Below, piece after piece: positions 40,474-53,733 of a DNA stretch of 64,000 nucleotides. Each line of letters starts with the position of its first letter. The first letter of the stretch is position 1. A model generated the notes under the pieces. It was not told the DNA's origin. It made no database searches and saw only the letters and a program-made list of their open reading frames with translations. The position numbers and the translations under genes are program-made. The DNA is taken from the NCBI GenBank assembly GCA_951230915.1, contig OX579637.1, positions 7,440,001 through 7,504,000 on the forward strand. The letters are read 5' to 3'. Origin of the DNA: Antitrichia curtipendula (taxonomy: Eukaryota; Streptophyta; Bryopsida; Hypnales; Leucodontaceae).

Positions 40474-43130
40474 TTATTAAAAGGGTCCGCCATGCCCTGT
40501 AGTTTGGGGATCCAAATTCAAATGTCATGGAATTTCTCGCCCAATTGACTAGTTCCAAAAAATGTACAAGTTGTAAATAATCCCCACATGTAGAATCCAT
40601 GTGGGGATTCCATTCTTGCCGCAATATACTAATTTTATTACGTGCATGAATTATTAAAAGGATCCGCCATGCCCTGGAGTTTTGGGATCCAAATTCAAAT
40701 GTCATGGAATTTCTCGTTAATTGACCAGTTCCAAAGAATGTACAAGTTGTAAATATTCCCCACATGTAGAATCCATGTGGGGGTTCCATTCTTGCCGCAA
40801 TATGCTAATTTTATTACGTGCATAAAATATTAAAAGGATCCGCCATGCCCTGTAATTTGGGGATCCAAATTCAAATGTCATGGAATTTCTTGGCCAATTG
40901 ACTAGATCAAAGCAATGTACAAGCTGTAAATAATCCCCAAATGTAGAATCCATGTGGGGATTCCATTCATGCCGCAATATGCTAATTTTAATACGTGCAT
41001 AAAATATTAAAAGGATCCGCCATGCCCTGGAGTTTAGGGATCCAAATTCAAATGCCATGGAATTTCTTGGCCAATTAACTAGTTCCAAAAGAAGTACAAG
41101 TTGTAAATAGTCCCTACATGTAGAATCCCTGTGGGCATTCCCTTCTTGCCGCAATATACTAATTTTAATACGTGCATGAAATATTAAAAGGATCCACCAT
41201 GCCCTGTAATTTGGGGATCCAAATTCAAATGTCATGGAATTTGTTGGCCAATTGACTAGATCAAAACAATGTACAAGTTGTAAATAATCCCCACATGTAG
41301 AATCCATGTGGGAATTCCATTCATGCCGCAATATGCTAATTTTATAACGTGCATGAAATATTAAAAGGATCCGCCATGCCCTGTAGTTTAGGGATCCAAA
41401 TTCAAATATCATGGAATTTGTTGGCCAATTGACTAGTTCCAAAAAATGTACAAGTTGTATATAATCCCCACATGTAGAATCCATGTGGGGGTTCCATTCT
41501 TGCCGCAATATGCTAATTTTAATACCTGCATGAATTATTAAAAGGATTCGCCATGCCCTGGAGTTTAGGGATCCAAATTCAAATGTCATGGAATTTGTTG
41601 GCCAATTGACTAGATCAAAACAATGTAGAAGTTGTTAATAATCCCCACATGTAGAATCCATGTGGGGGTTCCATTCTTGCCGCAATATGCTAATTTTAAT
41701 ACGTGCATGAAGTATTAAAAGGATCCGCCATGCCCTGGAGTTTAGGGATCCAAATTCAAATGTCATGGAATTTGTTGGCGAATTGACTAGATCAAAACAA
41801 TGTACAAGTTGTAAATAATCCCCACATGTAGAATCCATGTGGGGATTCCATTCTTGCCGCAATATGCTAATTTTATTACGTGCATAAAATATTAAAAGGA
41901 TCCGCCATGCCCTGTAATTTGGGGATCCAAATTCAAATGTCATGGAATTTGTTGGCCAATTGACTAGATCAAAACAATGTACAAGTTGTAAATAATCCCC
42001 ACATGTAGAATCCATGTGGGGATTCCATTCATGCCGCAATATGCTAAATTTATTACGTGCATAAAATATTAAAAGGATCCGCCATGCCCTGTAGTTTGGG
42101 GATCCATATTCAATTGTCATGGAATTTCTTGGCCAATTGACTAGATCAAAACAATGTACAAGTTGTAAATAATCCCCACATGTAGAATCCATGTGGGTAT
42201 TCCATTCATGCCGCAATATGCTAATTTTATAACGTGCATGAAATATTAAAAGGATCCGCCATGCCCTGTAGTTTAGGGATCCAAATTCAAATGTCATGGA
42301 ATTTGTTGGCCAATTGACTAGTTCCAAAAAATGTACAAGTTGTATATAATCCCCGCATGTAGAATCCATGTGGGGATTCCATTCTTGCCGCAATATGCTA
42401 ATTTTAATACGTGCATGAATTATTAAAAGGATTCGCCATGCCCTGGAGTTTGGGGATCCAAATTCAAATGTCATGGAATTTGTTGGCCAATTGACTAGAT
42501 CAAAACAATGTACAAGTTGTAAATAATCCCCACATGTAGAATCCATGTGGGGATTCCATTCATGCCGCAATATGCTAATTTTATAGCGTGCATGAAATAT
42601 TAAAAGGATCCGCCATGCCCTGTAGTTTGGGGATCCAAATTCAATTGTCATGGAATTTCTTGGCCAATTGACTAGATCAAAACATTGTACAAGTTGTAAA
42701 TAATCCCCACATGTAGAATTCATGTGGGGATTCCATTCTTGCCGCAATATGCTAAATTTATTACGTGCATAAAATACTAAAAGGATCCGCCATGCCCTGT
42801 AATTTGGGGATCCAAATTCAAATGTCATGGAATTTGTTGGCCAATTGACTAGATCAAAACAATGTACAAGTTGTAAATAATCCCCTCATGTAGAATCCAT
42901 GTGGGGATTCCATTCATGCCGCAATATGCTAATTTTATAGCGTGCATGAAATATTAAAAGGATCCGCCATGCCCTGGAGTTTGGGGATCCAAATTCAAAT
43001 GTCATGGAATTTGATGGCCAATTGACTAGTTCCAAAAAATGTACAAGTTGTATATAATCCCCACATGTAGAATCCATGTGGGGGTTCCATTCTTGCCGCA
43101 ATATGCTAATTTTAATACCTGCATGAATTA
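40474..43130 (+). repeat. 15-unit HOR of 2654 bp, copy 2
   Basis: Near-identical to copy 1. Visible differences include CTAAATTTATTACG near 42045 where copy 1 has CTAATTTTATAGCG, and GTGGGTATTCC near 42194 for GTGGGCATTCC. At about 43140 the order returns to the GATTCGCCATGCCC unit, starting a shortened third copy. Confidence 0.82.
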
Positions 43131-43139
43131 TTAAAAGGA

Positions 43140-43850
43140 TTCGCCATGCCCTGGAGTTTAGGGATCCAAATTCAAATGTCATGGAATTTGTTGGCCAATT
43201 GACTAGATCAAAATTATGTAGAAGTTGTTAATAATCCCCACATGTAGAATCCATGTGGGGGTTCCATTCTTGCCGCAATATGCTAATTTTAATACGTGCA
43301 TGAAGTATTAAAAGGATCCGCCATGCCCTGGAGTTTAGGGATCCAAATTCAAATGTCATGGAATTTGTTGGCGAATTGACTAGATCAAAACAATGTACAA
43401 GTTGTAAATAATCCCCACATGTAGAATCCATGTGGGGATTCCATTCTTGCCGCAATATGCTAATTTTATTACGTGCATAAAATATTAAAAGGATCCGCCA
43501 TGCCCTGTAATTTGGGGATCCAAATTCAAATGTCATGGAATTTGTTGGCCAATTGACTAGATCAAAACAATGTACAAGTTGTAAATAATCCCCACATGTA
43601 GAATCCATGTGGGGATTCCATTCATGCCGCAATATGCTAATTTTATAGCGTGCATGAAATATTAAAAGGATCCGCCATGCCCTGTAGTTTGGAAATCCAA
43701 ATTCAATTGTCATGGAATTTCTTGGCCAATTGACTAGATCAAAACAATGTACAAGTTGTAAATAATCCCCACATGTAGAATCCATGTGGGGATTCCATTC
43801 ATGCCGCAATATGCTAATTTTATAACGTGCATGAAATATTAAAAGGATCC
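43140..43850 (+). repeat. 15-unit HOR, truncated third copy
   Basis: Runs parallel to the stretch starting near 41550 at offset 1593 bp (9 units), so six units are missing relative to the 15-unit period. The marker TAGATCAAAA followed by ATGTAGAAGTTGTTAATAA is at 41611 and 43204. After about 43850 the correspondence ends. Confidence 0.65.
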
Positions 43851-44433
43851 GCCATGCCCTGGAGTTTGGGGATCCAAATTCAAATGTCATGGAATTTGTT
43901 GGCCAATTGACTAGTTCCAAAAAATGTACAAGTTGTATATAATCCCCACATGTAGAATCCATGTGGGGGTTCCATTCTTGCCGCAATATGCTAATTTTAA
44001 TACCTGCATGAATTATTAAAAGGATTCGCCATGCCTTGGAGTTTAGGGATCCAAATTCAAATGTCATGGAATTTGTTGGCCAATTGACTAGATCAAAACA
44101 ATGTAGAAGTTGTTAATAATCCCCACATGTAGAATCCATGTGGGGATTCCATTCATGCCGCAATATGCTAATTTTATAACGTGCATGAAATATTAAAAGG
44201 ATCCGCCATGCCCTGTAGTTTAGGGATCCAAATTCAAATGTCATGGAATTTGTTGGCCAATTGACTAGTTCCAAAAAATGTACAAGTTGTATATAATCCC
44301 CACATGTAGAATCCATGTGGGGGTTCCATTGTTGCCGCAATATGCTAATTTTAATACGTGCATGAATTATTAAAAGGATTCGCCATGCCCTGGAGTTTGG
44401 GGATCCAAATTCAAATGTCATGGAATTTGTTGG

Positions 44434-46734
44434 CCAATTGACTAGATCAAAACAATGTACAAGTTGTAAATAATCCCCACATGTAGAATCCATGTGGGGA
44501 TTCCATTCATGCCGCAATATGCTAATTTTATAGCGTGCATGAAATATTAAAAGGATCCGCCATGCCCTGTAGTTTGGGGATCCAAATTCAATTGTCATGG
44601 AATTTCTTGGCCAATTGACTAGATCAAAACATTGTACAAGTTGTAAATAATCCCCACATGTAGAATTCATGTGGGGATTCCATTCTTGCCGCAATATGCT
44701 AATTTTAGTACGTGCATGAAATATTAAAAGGATCCGCCATGCCCTGTAATTTGGGGATCCAAATTCAAATGTCATGGAATTTGTTGGCGAATTGACTAGA
44801 TCAAAACAATGTACAAGTTGTAAATAATCCCCACATGTAGAATCCATGTGGGGATTCCATTCATGCCGCAATATGCTAATTTTATAGCGTGCATGAAATA
44901 TTAAAAGGATCCACCATGCCCTGGAGTTTGGGGATCCAAATTGAAATGTCATGGAATTTCTTGGCCAATTGACTAGATCAAAACAATGTACAAGTTGTAA
45001 ATAATCCCCACATGTAGAATCCTTGTGGGCATTCCCTTCTTGCCGCAATATACTAATTTTATTACGTGCATGAAATATTAAAAGGGTCCGCCATGCCCTG
45101 TAGTTTGGGGATCCAAATTCAAATGTCATGGAATTTGTTGGCCAATTGACTAGTTCCAAAAAATGTACAAGTTGTAAATAATCCCCACATGTAGAATCCA
45201 TGTGCGGGTTCCATTCTTGCCGCAATATGCTAATTTTATTACGTGCATAAAATATTAAAAGGATCCGCCATGCCCTGTAATTTGGGGATCCAAATTCAAA
45301 TGTCATGGAATTTGTTGGCCAATTGACTAGATCAAAGCAATGTACAAGCTCTAAATAATCCCCACATGTAGAATCCATGTGGGGATTACATTCATGCCGC
45401 AATATGCTAATTTTAATACGTGCATGAAATATTAAAAGAATCCACCATGCCCTGTAGTTTGGGGATCCAAATTCAAATGTCATGGAATTTCTCGCCCAAT
45501 TGACTAGTTCCAAAAAATGTACAAGTTGTAAATAATCCCCACATGTAGAATCCATGTGGGGATTCCATTCATGCCGCAATATGCTAATTTTAATACGTGC
45601 ATGAAATATTAAAAGGATCCACCATGCCCTGTAGTTTGGGGATCCAAATTCAAATGTCATGGAATTTCTCGCCCAATTGACTAGTTCCAAAAAATGTACA
45701 AGTTGTAAATAATCCCCACATGTAGAATCCATGTGGGGATTCCATTCTTGCCGCAATATGCTAATTTTATTACGTGCATAAAATATTAAAAGGATCCGCC
45801 ATGCCCTGGAGTTTGGGGATCCAAATTCAAATGTCATGGAATTTCTTGGCCAATTGACTAGATCAAAACAATGTACAAGTTATAAATAATCCCTACATGT
45901 AGAATCCTTGTGGGCATTCCCTTCTTGCCTCAATATAGTAATTTTATTACGTGCATGAAATATTAAAAGGATCCGCCATGCCCTGGAGTTTTGGGATCCA
46001 AATTCAAATGTCATGGAATTTCTCGCCCAATTGACCAGTTCCAAAAAATGTACAAGTTGTAAATAATCCCCACATGTAGAATCCATGTGCGGGTTCCATT
46101 CTTGCCGCAATATGCTAATTTTATTACGTGCATAAAATATTAAAAGGATCCGCCATGCCCTGTAATTTGGGGATCCAAATTCAAATGTCATGGAATTTGT
46201 TGGCCAATTGACTAGATCAAAGCAATGTACAAGCTGTAAATAATCCCCACATGTAGAATCCATGTGGGGATTCCATTCATGCCGCAATATGCTAATTTTA
46301 ATACGTGCATGAAATATTAAAAGAATCCACCATGCCCTGTAGTTTGGGGATCCAAATTCAAATGTCATGGAATTTCTCGCCTAATTGACTAGTTCCAAAG
46401 AATGTACAAGTTGTAAATAATCCCCACATGTAGAATCCATGTGGGGATTCCATTCATGCCGCAATATGCTAATTTTAATACGTGCATGAAATATTAAAAG
46501 GATCCACCATGCCCTGTAGTTTGGGGATCCAAATTCAAATGTCATGGAATTTCTTGGCCAATTGACTAGATCAAAACATTGTACAAGTTGTAAATAATCC
46601 CCACATGTAGAATTCATGTGGGGATTCCATTCTTGCCGCAATATGCTAATTTTAGTACGTGCATGAAATATTAAAAGGATCCGCCATGCCCTGTAATTTG
46701 GGGATCCAAATTCAAATGTCATGGAATTTGTTGG
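44434..46734 (+). repeat. 13-unit HOR of 2301 bp, copy A
   Basis: Matches 46735-48856 at offset 2301 bp (13 units). Markers: ACATTGTACAAG with AATTCATGTGGGG at 44630 and 46931; GGGGATTACATTCATG near 45382 and 47683; TTGCCTCAATATAGTAATTT near 45926 and 48227. Two adjacent units at about 45400-45720 are nearly identical, a single-unit expansion. Confidence 0.8.
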
Positions 46735-49080
46735 CGAATTGACTAGATCAAAACAATGTACAAGTTGTAAATAATCCCCACATGTAGAATCCATGTGGGG
46801 ATTCCATTCATGCCGCAATATGCTAATTTTATAGCGTGCATGAAATATTAAAAGGATCCGCCATGCCCTGTAGTTTGGGGATCCAAATTCAATTGTCATG
46901 GAATTTCTTGGCCAATTGACTAGATCAAAACATTGTACAAGTTGTAAATAATCCCCACATGTAGAATTCATGTGGGGATTCCATTCTTGCCGCAATATGC
47001 TAATTTTAGTACGTGCATGAAATATTAAAAGGATCCGCCATGCCCTGTAATTTGGGGATCCAAATTCAAATGTCATGGAATTTGTTGGCGAATTGACTAG
47101 ATCAAAACAATGTACAAGTTGTAAATAATCCCCACATGTAGAATCCATGTGGGGATTCCATTCATGCCGCAATATGCTAATTTTATAGCGTGCATGAAAT
47201 ATTAAAAGGATCCACCATGCCCTGGAGTTTGGGGATCCAAATTGAAATGTCATGGAATTTCTTGGCCAATTGACTAGATCAAAACAATGTACAAGTTGTA
47301 AATAATCCCCACATGTAGAATCCTTGTGGGCATTCCCTTCTTGCCGCAATATACTAATTTTATTACGTGCATGAAATATTAAAAGGGTCCGCCATGCCCT
47401 GTAGTTTGGGGATCCAAATTCAAATGTCATGGAATTTGTTGGCCAATTGACTAGTTCCAAAAAATGTACAAGTTGTAAATAATCCCCACATGTAGAATCC
47501 ATGTGCGGGTTCCATTCTTGCCGCAATATGCTAATTTTATTACGTGCATAAAATATTAAAAGGATCCGCCATGCCCTGTAATTTGGGGATCCAAATTCAA
47601 ATGTCATGGAATTTGTTGGCCAATTGACTAGATCAAAGCAATGTACAAGCTCTAAATAATCCCCACATGTAGAATCCATGTGGGGATTACATTCATGCCG
47701 CAATATGCTAATTTTAATACGTGCATGAAATATTAAAAGAATCCACCATGCCCTGTAGTTTGGGGATCCAAATTCAAATGTCATGGAATTTCTCGCCCAA
47801 TTGACTAGTTCCAAAAAATGTACAAGTTGTAAATAATCCCCACATGTAGAATCCATGTGGGGATTCCATTCATGCCGCAATATGCTAATTTTAATACGTG
47901 CATGAAATATTAAAAGGATCCACCATGCCCTGTAGTTTGGGGATCCAAATTCAAATGTCATGGAATTTCTCGCCCAATTGACTAGTTCCAAAAAATGTAC
48001 AAGTTGTAAATAATCCCCACATGTAGAATCCATGTGGGGATTCCATTCTTGCCGCAATATGCTAATTTTATTACGTGCATAAAATATTAAAAGGATCCGC
48101 CATGCCCTGGAGTTTGGGGATCCAAATTCAAATGTCATGGAATTTCTTGGCCAATTGACTAGATCAAAACAATGTACAAGTTATAAATAATCCCTACATG
48201 TAGAATCCTTGTGGGCATTCCCTTCTTGCCTCAATATAGTAATTTTATTACGTGCATGAAATATTAAAAGGATCCGCCATGCCCTGGAGTTTTGGGATCC
48301 AAATTCAAATGTCATGGAATTTCTCGCCCAATTGACCAGTTCCAAAAAATGTACAAGTTGTAAATAATCCCCACATGTAGAATCCATGTGCGGGTTCCAT
48401 TCTTGCCGCAATATGCTAATTTTATTACGTGCATAAAATATTAAAAGGATCCGCCATGCCCTGTAATTTGGGGATCCAAATTCAAATGTCATGGAATTTG
48501 TTGGCCAATTGACTAGATCAAAGCAATGTACAAGCTGTAAATAATCCCCACATGTAGAATCCATGTGGGGATTCCATTCATGCCGCAATATGCTAATTTT
48601 AATACGTGCATGAAATATTAAAAGAATCCACCATGCCCTGTAGTTTGGGGATCCAAATTCAAATGTCATGGAATTTCTCGCCTAATTGACTAGTTCCAAA
48701 GAATGTACAAGTTGTAAATAATCCCCACATGTAGAATCCATGTGGGGATTCCATTCATGCCGCAATATGCTAATTTTAATACGTGCATGAAATATTAAAA
48801 GGATCCACCATGCCCTGTAGTTTGGGGATCCAAATTCAAATGTCATGGAATTTCTTGCCTAATTGACTAGTTCCAAAGAATGTACAAGTTGTAAATAATC
48901 CCCACATGTAGAATCCATGTGGGGATTCCATTCTTGCCGCAATATGCTAATTTTATTACGTGCATGAAATATTAAAAGGATCCGCCATGCCCTGTAATTT
49001 GGGGATCCAAATTCAAATGTCATGGAATTTGTTGGCCAATTGACTAGTTCCAAAAAATGTACAAGTTGTAAATAATCCCT
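46735..49080 (+). repeat. 13-unit HOR of 2301 bp, copy B and junction units
   Basis: Copy B follows A at offset 2301 to about 48856, where it meets TTCTTGCCTAATTGAC. The units from there to about 49100 recur near 51511-51755 (offset 2655), at the junction with the 8-unit HOR. The pair of ACATTGTACAAG units at 46577 and 46931 is a local 2-unit spacing. Confidence 0.75.
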
Positions 49081-51535
49081 ACATGTAGAATCCATGTGGG
49101 GGTTCCATTCTTGCCGCAATATGCTAATTTTAATACCTGCATGAATTATTAAAAGGATTCGCCATGCCCTGGAGTTTAGGGATCCAAATTCAAATGTCAT
49201 GGAATTTGTTGGCCAATTGACTAGATCAAAACAATGTAGAAGTTGTTAATAATCCCCACATGTAGAATCCATGTGGGGATTCCATTCATGCCGCAATATG
49301 CTAATTTTATAACGTGCATGAAATATTAAAAGGATCCGCCATGCCCTGTAGTTTAGGGATCCAAATTCAAATGTCATGGAATTTGTTGGCCAATTGACTA
49401 GTTCCAAAAAATGTACAAGTTGTATATAATCCCCACATGTAGAATCCATGTGGGGGTTCCATTGTTGCCGCAATATGCTAATTTTAATACGTGCATGAAT
49501 TATTAAAAGGATTCGCCATGCCCTGGAGTTTGGGGATCCAAATTCAAATGTCATGGAATTTGTTGGCCAATTGACTAGATCAAAACAATGTACAAGTTGT
49601 AAATAATCCCCACATGTAGAATCCATGTGGGGATTCCATTCATGCCGCAATATGCTAATTTTATAGCGTGCATGAAATATTAAAAGGATCCGCCATGCCC
49701 TGTAGTTTGGGGATCCAAATTCAATTGTCATGGAATTTCTTGGCCAATTGACTAGATCAAAACATTGTACAAGTTGTAAATAATCCCCACATGTAGAATT
49801 CATGTGGGGATTCCATTCTTGCCGCAATATGCTAATTTTAGTACGTGCATGAAATATTAAAAGGATCCGCCATGCCCTGTAATTTGGGGATCCAAATTCA
49901 AATGTCATGGAATTTGTTGGCGAATTGACTAGATCAAAACAATGTACAAGTTGTAAATAATCCCCACATGTAGAATCCATGTGGGGATTCCATTCATGCC
50001 GCAATATGCTAATTTTATAGCGTGCATGAAATATTAAAAGGATCCACCATGCCCTGGAGTTTGGGGATCCAAATTGAAATGTCATGGAATTTCTTGGCCA
50101 ATTGACTAGATCAAAACAATGTACAAGTTGTAAATAATCCCCACATGTAGAATCCTTGTGGGCATTCCCTTCTTGTCGCAATATACTAATTTTATTACGT
50201 GCATGAAATATTAAAAGGGTCCGCCATGCCCTGTAGTTTGGGGATCCAAATTCAAATGTCATGGAATTTGTTGGCCAATTGACTAGTTCCAAAAAATGTA
50301 CAAGTTGTAAATAATCCCCACATGTAGAATCCATGTGCGGGTTCCATTCTTGCCGCAATATGCTAATTTTATAACGTGCATAAAATATTAAAAGGATCCG
50401 CCATGCCCTGTAATTTGGGGATCCAAATTCAAATGTCATGGAATTTGTTGGCCAATTGACTAGATCAAAGCAATGTACAAGCTCTAAATAATCCCCACAT
50501 GTAGAATCCATGTGGGGATTCCATTCATGCCGCAATATGCTAATTTTAATACGTGCATGAAATATTAAAAGGATCCACCATGCCCTGTAGTTTGGGGATC
50601 CAAATTCAAATGTCATGGAATTTCTCGCCCAATTGACTAGTTCCAAAAAATGTACAAGTTGTAAATAATCCCCACATGTAGAATCCATGTGGGGATTCCA
50701 TTCTTGCCGCAATATGCTAATTTTATTACGTGCATAAAATATTAAAAGGATCCGCCATGCCCTGGAGTTTGGGGATCCAAATTCAAATGTCATGGAATTT
50801 GTTGGCCAATTGACTAGATCAAAACAATGTACAAGTTATAAATAATCCCTACATGTAGAATCCTTGTGGGCATTCCCTTCTTGCCTCAATATAGTAATTT
50901 TATTACGTGCATGAAATATTAAAAGGATCCGCCATGCCCTGGAGTTTTGGGATCCAAATTCAAATGTCATGGAATTTCTCGCCCAATTGACCAGTTCCAA
51001 AAAATGTACAAGTTGTAAATAATCCCCACATGTAGAATCCATGTGCGGGTTCCATTCTTGCCGCAATATGCTAATTTTATTACGTGCATAAAATATTAAA
51101 AGGATCCGCCATGCCCTGTAATTTGGGGATCCAAATTCAAATGTCATGGAATTTGTTGGCCAATTGACTAGATCAAAGCAATGTACAAGCTGTAAATAAT
51201 CCCCACATGTAGAATCCATGTGGGGATTCCATTCATGCCGCAATATGCTAATTTTAATACGTGCATGAAATATTAAAAGAATCCACCATGCCCTGTAGTT
51301 TGGGGATCCAAATTCAAATGTCATGGAATTTCTCGCCTAATTGACTAGTTCCAAAGAATGTACAAGTTGTAAATAATCCCCACATGTAGAATCCATGTGG
51401 GGATTCCATTCATGCCGCAATATGCTAATTTTAATACGTGCATGAAATATTAAAAGGATCCACCATGCCCTGTAGTTTGGGGATCCAAATTCAAATGTCA
51501 TGGAATTTCTTGCCTAATTGACTAGTTCCAAAGAA
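49081..51535 (+). repeat. 13-unit HOR relative, copy C (one unit shorter)
   Basis: Parallel to about 43950 onward at offset 5133 bp (29 units), then 4956 bp (28 units), because one of the two nearly identical units at 45400-45720 is absent here. Against copy B the offset goes from 2832 to 2655 bp. ACATTGTACAAG is at 49763 and TTGCCTCAATATAGTAATTT near 50882. Confidence 0.75.
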
Positions 51536-52317
51536 TGTACAAGTTGTAAATAATCCCCACATGTAGAATCCATGTGGGGATTCCATTCTTGCCGCAATAT
51601 GCTAATTTTATTACGTGCATGAAATATTAAAAGGATCCGCCATGCCCTGTAATTTGGGGATCCAAATTCAAATGTCATGGAATTTGTTGGCCAATTGACT
51701 AGTTCCAAAAAATGTACAAGTTGTAAATAATCCCTACATGTAGAATCCATGTGGGGATTCCATTCTTGCCGCAATATGCTAATTTTAATACGTGCATCAA
51801 ATATTAAAAGGAGCCGCCATGCCCTGTAATTTGGGGATCCAAATTCAAATGTCATGGAATTTGTTGGCCAATTGACTAGATCAAAACAATGTACAAGTTG
51901 TAAATAATCCCCACATGTAGAATCCATGTGGGGATTCCATTCATGCCGCAATATGCTAATTTTATAACGTGCATGAAATATTAAAAGGATCCGCCATGCC
52001 CTGTAGTTTGGGGATCCAAATTCAATTGTCATGGAATTTCTTGGCCAATTGACTAGATCAAAACATTGTACAAGTTGTAAATAATCCCCACATGTAGAAT
52101 TCATGTGGGGATTCCATTCTTGCCGCAATATGCTAATTATATTACGTGCATAAAATACTAAAAGGATCCGCCATGCCCTGTAATTTGGGGATCCAAATTC
52201 AAATGTCATGGAATTTCTTGGCCAATTGACTAGATCAAAACAATGTACAAGTTGTAAATAATCCCCACATGTAGAATCCATGTGGGGATTCCATTCATGC
52301 CGCAATATGCTAATTTT
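51536..52317 (+). repeat. 8-unit HOR of 1416 bp, partial leading copy
   Basis: Identical or nearly so to 52952-53733. The match begins abruptly around 51536: upstream, TTCTTGCCTAATTGAC differs from TTCTCGCCCAATTGAC in the next copy. One visible difference is TATAACGTGC near 51965 against TATAGCGTGC near 53381. It contains the GGAGCC marker unit near 51810. Confidence 0.8.
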
Positions 52318-53733
52318 TTAGCGTGCATGAAATATTAAAAGGATCCGCCATGCCCTGTAGTTTGGGGATCCAAATTCAATTGTCATGGAATTTCGTGGCC
52401 AATTGACTAGATCAAAACATTGTACAAGTTGTAAATAATCCCCACATGTAGAATCCATGTGGGTATTCCATTCATGCCGCAATATGCTAATTTTATAACG
52501 TGCATGAAATATTAAAAGGATCCGCCATGCCCTGTAGTTTAGGGATCCAAATTCAAATGTCATGGAATTTGTTGGCCAATTGACTAGATCAAAACAATGT
52601 ACAAGTTGTAAATAATCCCCACATGTAGAATCCATGTGGGTATTCCATTCATGCCGCAATATGCTAATTTTATAACGTGCATGAAATATTAAAAGGATCC
52701 GCCATGCCCTGGAGTTTGGGGATCCAAATTCAAATGTCATGGAATTTCTCGCCCGATTGACTAGTTCCAAAAAATGTACAAGTTGTAAATAATCCCCACA
52801 TGTAGAATCCATGTGGGGATTCCATTCATGGCGCAATATGCTAATTTTATTACGTGCATAAAATATTAAAAGGGTCCGCCATGCCCTGGAGTTTGGGGAT
52901 CCAAATTCAAATGTCATGGAATTTCTCGCCCAATTGACTAGTTCCAAAAAATGTACAAGTTGTAAATAATCCCCACATGTAGAATCCATGTGGGGATTCC
53001 ATTCTTGCCGCAATATGCTAATTTTATTACGTGCATGAAATATTAAAAGGATCCGCCATGCCCTGTAATTTGGGGATCCAAATTCAAATGTCATGGAATT
53101 TGTTGGCCAATTGACTAGTTCCAAAAAATGTACAAGTTGTAAATAATCCCTACATGTAGAATCCATGTGGGGATTCCATTCTTGCCGCAATATGCTAATT
53201 TTAATACGTGCATCAAATATTAAAAGGAGCCGCCATGCCCTGTAATTTGGGGATCCAAATTCAAATGTCATGGAATTTGTTGGCCAATTGACTAGATCAA
53301 AACAATGTACAAGTTGTAAATAATCCCCACATGTAGAATCCATGTGGGGATTCCATTCATGCCGCAATATGCTAATTTTATAGCGTGCATGAAATATTAA
53401 AAGGATCCGCCATGCCCTGTAGTTTGGGGATCCAAATTCAATTGTCATGGAATTTCTTGGCCAATTGACTAGATCAAAACATTGTACAAGTTGTAAATAA
53501 TCCCCACATGTAGAATTCATGTGGGGATTCCATTCTTGCCGCAATATGCTAATTATATTACGTGCATAAAATACTAAAAGGATCCGCCATGCCCTGTAAT
53601 TTGGGGATCCAAATTCAAATGTCATGGAATTTCTTGGCCAATTGACTAGATCAAAACAATGTACAAGTTGTAAATAATCCCCACATGTAGAATCCATGTG
53701 GGGATTCCATTCATGCCGCAATATGCTAATTTT
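52318..53733 (+). repeat. 8-unit HOR of 1416 bp, copy 1
   Basis: Starts at a unit with CTAATTTTTTAGCGTGC just upstream (also near 53725, 55141 and 56911). Markers shared with copy 2 at exactly 1416 bp are TTCGTGGCC, GTGGGTATTCC, CTCGCCCGATTGAC, CATGGCGCAATATG (52827 and 54243) and GGAGCCGCC. All compared stretches were identical except one unit near 53010-53130. Confidence 0.87.
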
